Counted from the stretch's first letter, positions 38,526 to 48,157 are shown. The stretch is DNA of 64,000 bases from JADMIH01 sp035274425 (GCA_035274425.1 DATEOC010000084.1:118863-182862); one strand, 5' to 3'. Made by a program: numbers and translations. The notes: a model not told the origin generated them from the letters alone.

Positions 38526-38558
38526 AATTCAAAATTCAAAATTCAAAATTCAAAATTC
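38526..38558. repeat. ATTCAAA heptamer array (four units) before nuoH
   Basis: Four clean 7-bp units end just before the nuoH Shine-Dalgarno sequence. If read through they encode NSKFKIQNSKF, a 7-residue period. Confidence 0.95.
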
Positions 38559-38570
38559 GGAGTATCCGCG

Positions 38571-39884
38571 ATGGATTGGGTATACATCCTCATAAAGCTC
38601 ATCATAGCCTTCATCTTGATGAACCTCGCGCTCACGATTGTGGCCTTCCTGGTCTACTTTGAGCGCAAGGTGGCTGCCCACATGCAGGCCCGCCAGGGTC
38701 CCAACCGCGCGGGGCCACTTGGCCTCCTACAGAGCTTCGCCGACCTCCTCAAGATGCTCACGAAGGAGAACACCATCCCGAAGGGCGCGGACAAGTGGGT
38801 TTTCTACCTCGCCCCCGTCGTCGCCACCTTCACTTCCCTCGGCGCACTCGCCATCATACCTTTCGGCCCCGCCGCCAACCAGCCCGGCTACATAGACTTC
38901 TTCGGACGACCCACCGACTGGTTTGTCGCTAACGTAAACGTGGGCGCGCTAATGATCCTGGCCCTCTCGTCCCTCGGCGTGTACGGCATCATCATGGCGG
39001 GTTGGGGGTCCAACAGCAAGTATTCGCTCCTGGGTGGGCTGCGCTCCTCCGCGCAGGTCATCAGCTACGAAATCACCCTCGGCATCTCCCTGGTCGGAGT
39101 CTTCCTCCTCGCGGGCACGTTGGACCTTACAGGCATCATCAACGCGCAGCACCCCGACCCCGGCATCCACCCCGCCATCACCCCCGGCGTCTGGTTCGTC
39201 CTCCTCCAGCCCGTGGCCTTCATGGTCTTCCTCACCTCGATGATCGCTGAAACCAACCGCACCCCCTTCGACCTCCCCGAAGCGGAGTCGGAGCTTGTGG
39301 GCGGCTACCACACCGAGTACAGCGGCATACGCTTCGGCCTCTTCTTCTTGAGCGAGTACATCGCGATGGTCATCGTCTCGGCAATGGCGACGATATGTTT
39401 CCTGGGCGGCTGGCTCTCCCCCTTCGATGCGCTCTTGAGAGGCACCGACATACCCTTCATTTCGGGCCTGCTAGGCTCCGGCATCCACTGGTTCATCCTC
39501 AAGCTCTCTCTCTTCATCTTCGTCTACTACTGGCTGCGCTGGACCCTCCCGCGCTTCAGGTACGATCAGCTCATGGGCCTATGCTGGAAGGTCTTCTTAC
39601 CACTCATCCTGGCGAACATTCTCATAATCGCCGTGCTCAGGCTCATATTCTTCCCGCCAGGCACGGCAGTCACAGAGTACAACCCGCTCTACTGGTGGAT
39701 AATCGCCGCCCTTGAAATAGTCCTCTTCATCATCGCGCTCTTCGGCTTCTCCCGCACTGCCGGTGCAAGCTGGTTCGGCAAAGCCGAGCGCGCCGTCCTC
39801 GTAGACCGCCAGCTAATCCTCGTCCGCAACGTCCAGGGCGGCCGCGGCACAATCGAGGGCGAGGCCAAGCCCGTGGATGCGTGA
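38571..39884 (+). CDS. nuoH: NADH-quinone oxidoreductase subunit H
   Basis: Membrane subunit that links the peripheral arm to the proton-pumping arm; 437 residues with about eight or nine helices. Diagnostic YFERKVAAHMQARQGPNRAG and ETNRTPFDLPEAESELVGGY are present. ATG 38571 has GGAG 8 nt upstream; the frame continues upstream only through heptamer repeats. The C-terminal 30 residues form a hydrophilic extension. Confidence 0.96.
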   Translation: MDWVYILIKLIIAFILMNLALTIVAFLVYFERKVAAHMQARQGPNRAGPLGLLQSFADLLKMLTKENTIPKGADKWVFYLAPVVATFTSLGALAIIPFGPAANQPGYIDFFGRPTDWFVANVNVGALMILALSSLGVYGIIMAGWGSNSKYSLLGGLRSSAQVISYEITLGISLVGVFLLAGTLDLTGIINAQHPDPGIHPAITPGVWFVLLQPVAFMVFLTSMIAETNRTPFDLPEAESELVGGYHTEYSGIRFGLFFLSEYIAMVIVSAMATICFLGGWLSPFDALLRGTDIPFISGLLGSGIHWFILKLSLFIFVYYWLRWTLPRFRYDQLMGLCWKVFLPLILANILIIAVLRLIFFPPGTAVTEYNPLYWWIIAALEIVLFIIALFGFSRTAGASWFGKAERAVLVDRQLILVRNVQGGRGTIEGEAKPVDA

Positions 39885-39896
39885 AACGTGATATTA

Positions 39897-40065
39897 CCGT
39901 TCTTCATCGCAAAGAACACAAAGACACTAAGAACACAAAGATTCATTAATGGTTTAAGGTGGAGGTTGGGTGTGCATAGAAGCTTAATAGAAGACCTCGT
40001 CACGGCGAGATAAACCCATAAAATCTTTGTGGCCTTTGCGCCTTTGTGTTCTTTGTGATTAAATA
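39897..40065. repeat. two inverted CAAAGAACACAAAG-type repeats
   Basis: GCAAAGAACACAAAGACACTAAGAACACAAAG (39911-39942) faces CTTTGTGGCCTTTGCGCC...TTCTTTGTG (about 40024-40057). They are inverse copies around an 80-bp spacer and fill the nuoH-nuoI gap. Confidence 0.8.
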
Positions 40066-40096
40066 TCTACGCTCCAACTAACAAAAGGAGTAACGA

Positions 40097-40777
40097 ATGG
40101 AATTAGTCAACCAGGTAGCAGGCTTCTTCGTGACGCTGCGACAGTTCTTCAAGCCGACGGTCACGGTGGAGTACCCAGACGTGATGCGTGAGCTTTCGCC
40201 GCGCTTCAGGGGAGCCGTGGGCCTACTGCCCCACCCTGAGACGGGGCGCGAGAAGTGCGTAGGGTGCGGCCTCTGCCCACAGGTCTGCCCCGTTGACTGC
40301 ATCAACATCGGCGTCATCGAGGACGATGCCCCAGGCGCGGACCACATGGACGAATGGCACCCGTTCGAGCATTACTACCTCAAAGGCCTCGACCCGACGG
40401 ATGCGCGGTCCAAGAAGATACGCTATTATTACGAAATCAACGAGACCCGCTGCCTCTACTGCGGCCTCTGCGTCGAGGTCTGCCCCGTCGAAGCCATAAT
40501 CATGAGCCACCACTTCGAGATGGCAACCACCAACCGAGGCGAGACCATTTACGACAAGTACAAGCTAATGGACCTCGGCAAGACCTACATGGCTGAGCTA
40601 AACGTCCGCCTCGATAAGCAAGCCCGCGCCGCAGGCCTGGCCGGCATCAACGACATGGCGGGCGCGATGCCGGCGGTAGGTGCAACCACCCGCCCCGCCC
40701 AACTAGGCCGCCCGGCAGGCCCCGAACAGCCCGGCCACGGCGCGGAAGCCTATAGTGAGGAATCAGGACAAACGTAA
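40097..40777 (+). CDS. nuoI: NADH-quinone oxidoreductase subunit I
   Basis: Ferredoxin-like subunit with clusters N6a and N6b; 226 residues. Both [4Fe-4S] motifs are complete: CVGCGLCPQVCPVDC and CLYCGLCVEVCPVEA. A C-terminal tail of about 60 residues is Ala/Gly/Pro rich. AAAAGGAG lies about 6 nt before the ATG. Confidence 0.96.
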   Translation: MELVNQVAGFFVTLRQFFKPTVTVEYPDVMRELSPRFRGAVGLLPHPETGREKCVGCGLCPQVCPVDCINIGVIEDDAPGADHMDEWHPFEHYYLKGLDPTDARSKKIRYYYEINETRCLYCGLCVEVCPVEAIIMSHHFEMATTNRGETIYDKYKLMDLGKTYMAELNVRLDKQARAAGLAGINDMAGAMPAVGATTRPAQLGRPAGPEQPGHGAEAYSEESGQT

Positions 40778-40822
40778 TGTTTAGAGAACGTTTGGGAAAG
40801 AGTAACTTTTAAGTCTGCATTC

Positions 40823-40943
40823 TGAGAGGGTATCCAAGAACCGTACCCATTAGCCTGTCATTCTGAGCAAAGCGAAGAATCTAAAGATGTTGACCTGTGA
40901 TAGGCTTCGCCCAGTGATGAGTTCTCAGAATGACAGGGCAAGC
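40823..40943. repeat. hairpin element, GTCATTCTGAG family (copy 3, decayed)
   Basis: The left arm GTCATTCTGAGCAAAGCGAAG and the upstream flank GTATCCAAGAACCGTACC match copy 1. The right arm is eroded to GTTCTCAGAATGACAGG. It lies between nuoI and nuoJ. Confidence 0.85.
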
Positions 40944-40966
40944 AATACGCAGCAAGGACGGAGCGT

Positions 40967-41773
40967 ATGAACATTGAGGTTTTCGGGGTAACTGTAGCGC
41001 TCCCCAGCCTGGGGCAGATAGTCTTCCTCAACTCGGCGGGGCTGGGCATATTGGCCTCGGTGATGATGGTCACGCGCAAGAACGCGGTCCATTCCGCGCT
41101 GTGGCTCATACTGGTCTTCTTCAACCTGGCGATTATGTACGTCATGCTGGGGGCCGAGTTCCTGGCCGCATTGCAGGTGCTCGTCTACACGGGCGCTATC
41201 CTGGTCCTTTTCCTCTTCGTAATCATGCTCTTAGGCCTCCGCGAAGGCCCCAAGTTGAGTGGTCTCCATGCTGCTCAGGTGTGGGCAGCATGGCCCGTCG
41301 GCCTCCTTCTGGCCGTAGAACTGGCGCTCATCATCCTGTTCAGCTCCCAGCCCCAGCAGGCAGCTATAGGCGACACCCTGGGCGGCACCACTAGCACATA
41401 CAGCACAACCGAAATAGCCAGGCTAGGAGGCAACGTACAGGCCCTCGGCCAGACGCTCTACACCCAGTTCCTCTTCCCATTTGAAGTCGCCTCCCTCATC
41501 CTCCTCCTTGCAGTAATCGGTGCGATAGTGCTGGCCCGCAAGGAAGAGCCAGCCGAGGTGGAGGATATGCACGCCTCCATAGGCATCTCACTGGCCCGCA
41601 GGACGGGAGCAAACCTGCCGCAGGATGAGCAGGTAGAGAAGAAACTCCTCCCCGCCCTCGGCTCGAAGTACACCAGTTACAAGAGCGACAGCATGACCGA
41701 AGTGCCCACAGTAGAGCAACCGAGTGGCGTAGGCGCAGGCACCACCTCAGGCGTGGAGGTCGAGACGAAGTAA
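40967..41773 (+). CDS. nuoJ: NADH-quinone oxidoreductase subunit J
   Basis: Membrane subunit; 268 residues with five helices in the first 185 residues. HSALWLILVFFNLAIMYVMLGAEFLAALQVLVYTGAILVLFLFVIML is the family core. About 85 extra hydrophilic residues follow the last helix. AAGGACGGAG precedes the ATG. Confidence 0.94.
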   Translation: MNIEVFGVTVALPSLGQIVFLNSAGLGILASVMMVTRKNAVHSALWLILVFFNLAIMYVMLGAEFLAALQVLVYTGAILVLFLFVIMLLGLREGPKLSGLHAAQVWAAWPVGLLLAVELALIILFSSQPQQAAIGDTLGGTTSTYSTTEIARLGGNVQALGQTLYTQFLFPFEVASLILLLAVIGAIVLARKEEPAEVEDMHASIGISLARRTGANLPQDEQVEKKLLPALGSKYTSYKSDSMTEVPTVEQPSGVGAGTTSGVEVETK

Positions 41774-41774
41774 T

Positions 41775-41847
41775 TTTGAATTCTAAATTTTGAATTCTGA
41801 ATTAGATACCTCAATTCAAAATTTAGAATTCAAAACTCAAAATTTGG
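41775..41847. repeat. inverted ATTCAAA heptamer arrays before nuoK
   Basis: TTTGAATTCTAAATTTTGAATTC faces AATTCAAAATTTAGAATTCAAAAC. They are nearly perfect inverse copies and can form a hairpin in the nuoJ-nuoK gap. Confidence 0.9.
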
Positions 41848-41859
41848 TAAGGAGCGGTT

Positions 41860-42216
41860 ATGTATTCAATACTGGCACAATCGCAGGAACCATCTACCGT
41901 CTCAGGCACGACGGGCGTGCCTATGGCGTGGTTCCTAGCTGTGAGCGCCATACTCTTTAGCATCGGTCTGATCGGCGTCCTCACCCGGCGCAACGTGCTG
42001 GTCATCTTCATGTCCGCCGAGTTGATGATGAATGCCGTCAACCTATCTCTAATCACCTTCGGCGCGCAGCTAAACTCGATGGCAGGTCAGAACTTCGTGG
42101 TCTTCGTCGTCACCGTAGCAGCCGCCGAAGCCGCAGTCGGCCTCGCCATAATCATCTCCCTCGTCCGCCAGAAAGCCACAGTAGATACCACTGATATGGA
42201 GATTATGAAGGAGTAA
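41860..42216 (+). CDS. nuoK: NADH-quinone oxidoreductase subunit K
   Basis: Small MrpC-like membrane subunit; 118 residues and three helices. Conserved FSIGLIGVLTRRNVLVIFMSAELMMNAVNL carries the membrane Glu of the proton channel. TAAGGAG lies about 6 nt before the ATG. Confidence 0.96.
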   Translation: MYSILAQSQEPSTVSGTTGVPMAWFLAVSAILFSIGLIGVLTRRNVLVIFMSAELMMNAVNLSLITFGAQLNSMAGQNFVVFVVTVAAAEAAVGLAIIISLVRQKATVDTTDMEIMKE

Positions 42217-42246
42217 GTAGCAAGCATTTCACGAAGCACCCTTATC

Positions 42247-42333
42247 CGTGTCATTCCGAACGAAGTGAGGAATCTCCGAGCTTGGATGTATGGATAGAGT
42301 TTTAGATCCTTCGCTTCGCTCAGAATGACAGGG
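42247..42333. repeat. hairpin element, GTCATTCTGAG family (copy 4, hybrid arms)
   Basis: The left arm is of the GTCATTCCGAACGAAGTGAGG subtype and the right arm of the CTTCGCTTCGCTCAGAATGAC subtype. The arms come from two different variants, as if by recombination between copies. It lies between nuoK and nuoL. Confidence 0.85.
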
Positions 42334-42385
42334 AAAGAAGTACAGTTCGACAGAGATTATCGGTTGCCGACTACCGGAGGAGTAA

Positions 42386-44410
42386 ATGCCTCACGTACTA
42401 CTAAATACTCTATACAACATCGCGGCGCAGGCCGAGGAGCATGCGGCAGAGGCTGCGACCAGGCCGGAAGCCTACGTGCTAAATGTCGTATGGCTCCTGC
42501 TCGCCTTCCCGCTGCTTGCCTTCCTCATCAACGGCTTATTCGGACGCAGGCTGAAGAAAGCCACAGGTCCAATCGCTTCTGCCCTCGTCGGCCTCACCTT
42601 CCTCCTCTCGGTAGCCATCCTCTTCGAGTTCATATTCGTCCGCACCCAGGGTCAGCCTTTCGAGTACGACCTTTACACCTGGATACCCTCCGGCGATTTC
42701 ACCGTAAACGTCGCGTTCCTCATCGACCCGCTCACCGTAATCATGCTCCTTGTAGTCACCTCCGTCGGCACGCTCGTCCACATCTACTCCATCGAGTATA
42801 TGGCCGACGACCCCGATATCGCCCGCTTCTTCACCTACCTCCCGCTCTTCGTCTTCAGCATGTTGGTGCTCGTGCTGTCGAATAACTTCCTCCTCCTTTT
42901 CGTGGGGTGGGAGGCGGTAGGTCTCTGCTCATACCTTCTAATCGGCTTCTGGTATGCCAAGAAATCTGCCAGCGATGCCGCCAAGAAAGCCTTCATCGTC
43001 AACCGTATAGGGGACTTCGGCTTCGCGCTCGGCATCATGATGATTTTCGTCAACTTCTTCACCATCGCCCCCGACCTGAAGTACACCAGCGTCTTCGAGA
43101 TAATCGAGCACAACCCGGAGATGGTGCTGGGCAACCTGACCATCATCTGCCTCCTCCTCTTCGCGGGCGCGATGGGCAAGAGCGCGCAGTTCCCCCTCCA
43201 CGTCTGGCTCCCCGACGCCATGGAAGGTCCCACCCCCGTCAGCGCCCTCATACATGCCGCTACGATGGTCACGGCGGGCATCTACATGGTCGCCCGCCTC
43301 AACCCGATGTTCTCCCTCGCGCCTGACGCCCTAGCCGTCGTCGCCATCATAGGTACGGTAACCGCCGTGCTCGGCGCGACGATAGCCCTCGCCAGCAACG
43401 ACATCAAGCGCGTGGTCGCCTACTCCACAGTATCCCAGCTAGGCTACATGTTCGCGGGCCTCGGCATAGGCGCGTGGGCCTCCGCCATCTTCCACCTCAT
43501 GACCCACGCCTTCTTCAAGGGCCTCCTCTTCCTCGGCTCCGGCTCGGTCATCCACGGTATGCACGGCGAGCAGGACATCCGCAAGATGGGCCAGCTCCGC
43601 AATAAAATGCCGGTCACATTCTGGACTTTCCTGATAGCAGCCCTGGCAAACGCAGGCGTGATACCGTTCGCGGGCTTCTGGTCCAAAGATGAAATCATCG
43701 GAGGCGCGTTCCTGCGCAACCACTGGGTGGTCGGCACCATGCTCATGGCGGCGGCCTTCCTCACCGCCCTCTATATGTTCAGGCTGGTCTTCGTCGTCTT
43801 CTACGGCAAGAACAACGTGCCCAAAGACGTTCACCCGCACGAGTCGAAGCCTCTCATGACGATACCTCTCATCCTGCTGGCTATAGGTGCAGCCTTCGGC
43901 GGCCTCGTTGGCGTATTCCCCGACGGACCTGATGCGGGTATATTCCACCGCTTCCTTGAGCCAGTCTTTGAGCCTGCGCTCCACGCCTCCGGCGCGATCC
44001 ACCCCGACGCGGGATTCACCGTGCCCACCATGCTGATCATGCTCATCTCGACGATGACCGCGATAGCAGGCATATTCGCCGCCTTCCTGGTTTACTTCCG
44101 CCAGACCACCCTTCCAGGCACGATGGCGCAGGGGATGCCCTGGCTCTACAACGCTCTCCTCCACAAGTGGTACTTCGATGAGCTTTACCAGAGAGTGCTC
44201 GTAGATGGAGGCAAGTCCCTCGCCTATCGTTTCTGGCGCTTCGACCAGCGAGTAGTTGACGGAGCTGTAAATGGCGTTGCGGGCCTCGTCCGAGGCTCCG
44301 GCGGCAAGCTGCGCCGCGTCCAAACCGGCTTCGTGCAAGGCTACGCCCTGGCTATAGGTGTAGGCGTTCTGGCTCTTGTGACGTACCTGTTTATCATCCT
44401 GCCAAAATGA
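42386..44410 (+). CDS. nuoL: NADH-quinone oxidoreductase subunit L
   Basis: Large antiporter-like proton-pumping subunit with the lateral helix; 674 residues. The family core QFPLHVWLPDAMEGPTPVSALIHAATMVTAG and the Lys/His residues of the pump channel are present. About 16 membrane helices. GGAGGAG lies about 5 nt before the ATG. Confidence 0.96.
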   Translation: MPHVLLNTLYNIAAQAEEHAAEAATRPEAYVLNVVWLLLAFPLLAFLINGLFGRRLKKATGPIASALVGLTFLLSVAILFEFIFVRTQGQPFEYDLYTWIPSGDFTVNVAFLIDPLTVIMLLVVTSVGTLVHIYSIEYMADDPDIARFFTYLPLFVFSMLVLVLSNNFLLLFVGWEAVGLCSYLLIGFWYAKKSASDAAKKAFIVNRIGDFGFALGIMMIFVNFFTIAPDLKYTSVFEIIEHNPEMVLGNLTIICLLLFAGAMGKSAQFPLHVWLPDAMEGPTPVSALIHAATMVTAGIYMVARLNPMFSLAPDALAVVAIIGTVTAVLGATIALASNDIKRVVAYSTVSQLGYMFAGLGIGAWASAIFHLMTHAFFKGLLFLGSGSVIHGMHGEQDIRKMGQLRNKMPVTFWTFLIAALANAGVIPFAGFWSKDEIIGGAFLRNHWVVGTMLMAAAFLTALYMFRLVFVVFYGKNNVPKDVHPHESKPLMTIPLILLAIGAAFGGLVGVFPDGPDAGIFHRFLEPVFEPALHASGAIHPDAGFTVPTMLIMLISTMTAIAGIFAAFLVYFRQTTLPGTMAQGMPWLYNALLHKWYFDELYQRVLVDGGKSLAYRFWRFDQRVVDGAVNGVAGLVRGSGGKLRRVQTGFVQGYALAIGVGVLALVTYLFIILPK

Positions 44411-44424
44411 AAACCACCCAGCCC

Positions 44425-44476
44425 GCGCAGGAGGGCTTGGTATGCGTAGCCCGCGGATTTATCCGCCGGGCGGGGT
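44425..44476. repeat. CCCGCGGATTTATCCG-type hairpin between nuoL and nuoM
   Basis: TAGCCCGCGGATTTATCCGC, followed by CGGGCGGGG, can form a short GC stem. It is another small repeat-like palindrome and lies 25 bp before the nuoM start signals. Confidence 0.5.
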
Positions 44477-44500
44477 CCAAAAACTAACCCGGAGGATTGA

Positions 44501-46138
44501 GTGTTCGACATACAAGACAACACACTAGGCTTCCCCATCTTATCCCTTATCGTCTACGTCCCCGTGCTGACGGCGATAGCCTTGCTATTCCTAAAAGAGA
44601 AGGGCGTTATCCAGAAAGTCGCCATGGCAGGCGCGCTCATTACCTTCGTCCTCTCTATAATCGCCCTCGTCGCCTACCTCACCACCAACGCATCTTCTCG
44701 CGGAGGTGTCGCCAGCTTCCAGCTTCAAGAGAACTTCACCTGGCTCTCCACCACCGACGCCACAGGCGCACCAGTCGGCGGAGGTCTCAATATAGGTTAC
44801 CACATGGGCGTAGACACCATCAGCATCCTCCTTGTGGTGCTGACCACTCTCCTCACCCCCATCTCCCTCTGGGTCTCCTGGGAGCCTATCCAGAAGCGCG
44901 TCAAAGAGTATTACATCGTCTTCCTCCTCCTCGAAGCAGGTATGCTCGGCGTGTTCGTCTCGCTCGACTTCTTCGTCTTCTATATCTTCTGGGAAGTGAT
45001 GCTCGTACCGATGGCCCTCATCATTGGCGTCTGGGGATCGTCCAACCGCGTCTACGCAGCAGTAAAGTTCTTTCTATATACGCTTGCAGGCTCCCTACTC
45101 ATGCTGGTCGCGATTATCGCGCTCTACCTCCAGCACAGCACGCTCGATATACTGCGACTCATGGAGCTAGGCCCTGGCGACCCCCGCGACTTCCAGAACT
45201 GGGTCTTCCTGGCGTTCGCTGCCGCCTTCGCTATCAAAGTCCCTATGTTCCCCTTCCACACGTGGCTCCCCGACGCGCACGTTGAGGCCCCCACCGCAGG
45301 CTCGATTATCCTCGCGGGCGTCCTACTCAAGATGGGCGCGTATGGCTTCATCCGCTTCGCCATGCCTATCACCCCGGCGGGCGCGGCTACATTCGCCGAC
45401 ATCATGATCGGCCTCTCCGTCATCGCCATCATCTATGGCGCGCTCGTCTCACTCGTCCAACCCGACCTCAAGAAGCTGATAGCCTACTCCTCCGTAAGCC
45501 ACATGGGCTTCGTGACCCTCGGCCTCTTCACGGGGGTGCTGATGAACCGCGCCCCCGGCTTGCAAGAGCGAGGCCAGGCTTCGGTCAACCTCGCCACCCA
45601 GGGCGTGGACGGCGCGATAATCGTCATCCTCTCCCACGGCCTACTCACGGGCGGCCTATTCCTCTGCGTGGGCGTTATCTATAACCGCCTGCATAGTCGT
45701 CAGATCGCTGATATGGGCGGCATCACCAAGCCGATGCCCTTGTTCGGCACCATGTTCATGTTCATGATGCTTGGCTCGGTAGGTCTCCCCGGCCTGAGCG
45801 GCTTTATCGGGGAATTCCTCGCCATGCAAGGAGCCTTCCGCGCCGATTGGCTGGTGGGCACTATCACTGCCGCAGTAGTCATCTTCGCTGCGTGGTACTT
45901 GTTCTGGATGTTCCAGCGAGTCATGTTCGGCAAGACCGTCGCTGAGGCCAAACGCTTCCCCGACCTCAACCTTGCCGAGGGCGTATCATTAGGCGTTCTC
46001 GCCGCAGGCGCGATCGTGATGGGCGTCTTCCCCGGCCCCATCCTCGAAATGATCGCCCCTGCCAGCCAGCACTTAATCGCGACCGTCACCGCGCAGATAC
46101 CCAACGCGGCCTCATTCACCCACATATTCTTCAGGTGA
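44501..46138 (+). CDS. nuoM: NADH-quinone oxidoreductase subunit M
   Basis: Antiporter-like proton-pumping subunit; 545 residues, about 14 helices. Diagnostic MFPFHTWLPDAHVEAPTAGS and KKLIAYSSVSHMGFV are present. GTG 44501 is the start, with GGAGG 5 nt upstream. A hydrophilic insertion (MNRAPGLQERGQASVNLATQG) lies in one loop. Confidence 0.96.
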   Translation: MFDIQDNTLGFPILSLIVYVPVLTAIALLFLKEKGVIQKVAMAGALITFVLSIIALVAYLTTNASSRGGVASFQLQENFTWLSTTDATGAPVGGGLNIGYHMGVDTISILLVVLTTLLTPISLWVSWEPIQKRVKEYYIVFLLLEAGMLGVFVSLDFFVFYIFWEVMLVPMALIIGVWGSSNRVYAAVKFFLYTLAGSLLMLVAIIALYLQHSTLDILRLMELGPGDPRDFQNWVFLAFAAAFAIKVPMFPFHTWLPDAHVEAPTAGSIILAGVLLKMGAYGFIRFAMPITPAGAATFADIMIGLSVIAIIYGALVSLVQPDLKKLIAYSSVSHMGFVTLGLFTGVLMNRAPGLQERGQASVNLATQGVDGAIIVILSHGLLTGGLFLCVGVIYNRLHSRQIADMGGITKPMPLFGTMFMFMMLGSVGLPGLSGFIGEFLAMQGAFRADWLVGTITAAVVIFAAWYLFWMFQRVMFGKTVAEAKRFPDLNLAEGVSLGVLAAGAIVMGVFPGPILEMIAPASQHLIATVTAQIPNAASFTHIFFR

Positions 46139-46230
46139 GGCCTTATCTAAACACAGAGACACAAAGAAGAACACAAAGGTTGGTGGGATCCTCCACAAAG
46201 AGACATAGCGTCTGGAAGTACTGGGTAAAT

Positions 46231-46482
46231 ATGATGCAAAGAATATTTGTAGACTTCAATACGATGGGCAGGAATCAGGAGGGCAGGGTTCTCATCAATA
46301 TTAATGCAGAGCAAAACATGAATAAAACCTTCCAGCCAGGGATGCGGGTTCTACTTTTCGAAGGAGAGACAGATGTTCTCGAAGTTGAAGGTGTCTTAGA
46401 GTTGGACGCACAATACAACTGCTGGTGGGCGAGACCAGATTGGTCTACTCGACGTGACTATTCAGTTGAGGCTAATGGCTGA
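46231..46482 (+). CDS. Small protein of unknown function between nuoM and nuoN
   Basis: An 83-residue soluble protein (MMQRIFVDFNTM ... EGRVLININAEQNMNKTFQPGMRVLLFEGETDVLEVEGVLELD...WWARPDWST). The short beta-strand pattern resembles uncharacterised small proteins I have seen in Chloroflexota, but the family is not certain. The frame is open upstream, but that part is a CACAAAG repeat (about 46150-46178), so ATG 46231 or 46234 is preferred. It is more A+T rich than nuoM and nuoN and looks like a guest gene in the operon. Confidence 0.6.
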   Translation: MMQRIFVDFNTMGRNQEGRVLININAEQNMNKTFQPGMRVLLFEGETDVLEVEGVLELDAQYNCWWARPDWSTRRDYSVEANG

Positions 46483-46618
46483 TGGATGCAGACTTGGGCT
46501 ATATGAACTTGACAGATTATCAGAAATGCTTTTCTAAGCGTAAAACAACACAAAGCCAACTGCCCTACAAATATTTACACTAACAACTACCTTGAGCTTT
46601 GAACTTAGAGGAACGAGT

Positions 46619-48157
46619 ATGCTAAATTATGATGCGCTGAACATGAACTTGGAGACTATCCTGCCCGAATTGATCGTGCTAGTAACGTCTCTCGTCCTTA
46701 TCTTTTACGACCTATTCACGCGGGGCCGCGATGCCAAGAGCCAGACCCTCGCAGGTATCAGCATCGTGGGCTACGTCGCCGCGCTGGCCGTCTGCATCGG
46801 CTACTTCAACGGGTGGATAGGGACAGCGGGTATAGACCAGGAGCAAGCTTTCGGCGGCATGGTCGTGGTAGACAATCTCGGCTTCTTCTTCAAGATGCTC
46901 TCCCTCGGCACGGCTATCATCGCCGTTCTCTTCTCCACCCAATTCATACGTGAGCGCGGCATGGCCCTGGGCGAATATTACTCGGTCGTTGCCCTCGCCA
47001 CCCTCGGCATGATGTTCACCTCCGCCGCGGTTGACCTCACCTCTCTATTCGTCGGCATCGAGTTGATGTCCATCTCGATCTACATCCTCACAGGCTTCGC
47101 CCGCACCGACAAGCTCTCCAACGAAGCGGCCCTCAAATACTTCCTTCTCGGCATCTTCTCCACCGCCATCCTCGTCTACGGTATGGCCTGGCTCTACGGC
47201 TCCACCGGCCACACCAACCTGCGCGCTATCGGCCAGGTCATCTCCGAAATAGAGAGCACGACAGGCGCGGCCAACAGTGGCTGGGTGATGCTCGCCATTC
47301 TCCTCCTCATAGCTGGCCTCGGCTTCAAGATAGCCGCCGTCCCCTTCCACATGTGGACCCCCGACGCCTACCAGGGCGCGCCCACGCCTGTCACAGCCTT
47401 CATGTCGGTCGGACCCAAAGTCGCGGGCTTCGCCGCTACAATACGCATCATGACCGAAGCCCTCGGCCCCGCCTGGCAGACCTGGGTGCCCGTTATCGTC
47501 GTCCTCAGCATCCTGACGATGACCCTCGGCAACGTCGTCGGCGTGATGCAACGCTCTGTCAAGCGTATGCTCGCCTATTCCTCCATCGCCCACACCGGCT
47601 ACGTTCTTGTTGGCCTCGCGGCGTACACGTCGGCCAGCGAGCAACAGCAGCTAGCCATCTCCTCGATGCTCTTCTACCTCTTCTCTTATATGTTCATGAA
47701 CATGGGAGCGTTCGGCATCGTGGTATGGGTGCAGCGCAACGGCCTCACCGACGGGATTGAGAGCTTCCGCGGGCTATCGTCGTGGGCACCTGCCCAGGCC
47801 GGGCTGATGATGTTCTTCCTCCTCTCCCTGATGGGTATACCCCCCACCATCGGCTTCCTCGGCAAATATTACGTCTTCTACGCCGCTATCAAGGCCGACC
47901 TGGTATGGCTCGCCGTTATAGGCGTGCTCAATAGCGCGATTGCTGCATTCTACTATCTGCGCATCATCTGGTTCATGTACTTCGAGGAGCCACGCGCCGC
48001 CCGCGAGCCGCGCCCTTCCCCCGCCATCCACTGGACCCTCGTCGCCTCCGCTATCGCCGTCATCCTCTTCTTCATCGTCTCATGGCCCATCCTCGATGCG
48101 GCACGCAGCTCCCTCCCCACGATAATCTCGACGGTGCAGGTAGGCGGGGGCAGGTAA
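46619..48157 (+). CDS. nuoN: NADH-quinone oxidoreductase subunit N
   Basis: Antiporter-like proton-pumping subunit, last gene of the nuo operon; 512 residues, 14 helices. Diagnostic VPFHMWTPDAYQGAPTPVTAFMS and KRMLAYSSIAHTGYVLVG are present. ATG 46619 has AGAGGA upstream and is preferred over an upstream TTG (46592). Confidence 0.96.
   Translation: MLNYDALNMNLETILPELIVLVTSLVLIFYDLFTRGRDAKSQTLAGISIVGYVAALAVCIGYFNGWIGTAGIDQEQAFGGMVVVDNLGFFFKMLSLGTAIIAVLFSTQFIRERGMALGEYYSVVALATLGMMFTSAAVDLTSLFVGIELMSISIYILTGFARTDKLSNEAALKYFLLGIFSTAILVYGMAWLYGSTGHTNLRAIGQVISEIESTTGAANSGWVMLAILLLIAGLGFKIAAVPFHMWTPDAYQGAPTPVTAFMSVGPKVAGFAATIRIMTEALGPAWQTWVPVIVVLSILTMTLGNVVGVMQRSVKRMLAYSSIAHTGYVLVGLAAYTSASEQQQLAISSMLFYLFSYMFMNMGAFGIVVWVQRNGLTDGIESFRGLSSWAPAQAGLMMFFLLSLMGIPPTIGFLGKYYVFYAAIKADLVWLAVIGVLNSAIAAFYYLRIIWFMYFEEPRAAREPRPSPAIHWTLVASAIAVILFFIVSWPILDAARSSLPTIISTVQVGGGR

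Noticed and set aside
42325..42885. Arg/His-rich frame overlapping the start of nuoL
   Set aside because: It is out of frame with nuoL, begins within a repeat element, and has the Arg/Pro/His bias of a shifted GC-rich gene.
43439..44338. 299-codon open frame opposite nuoL
   Set aside because: Antisense to a well-supported gene, charged shadow composition, no ribosome binding site and no motif.
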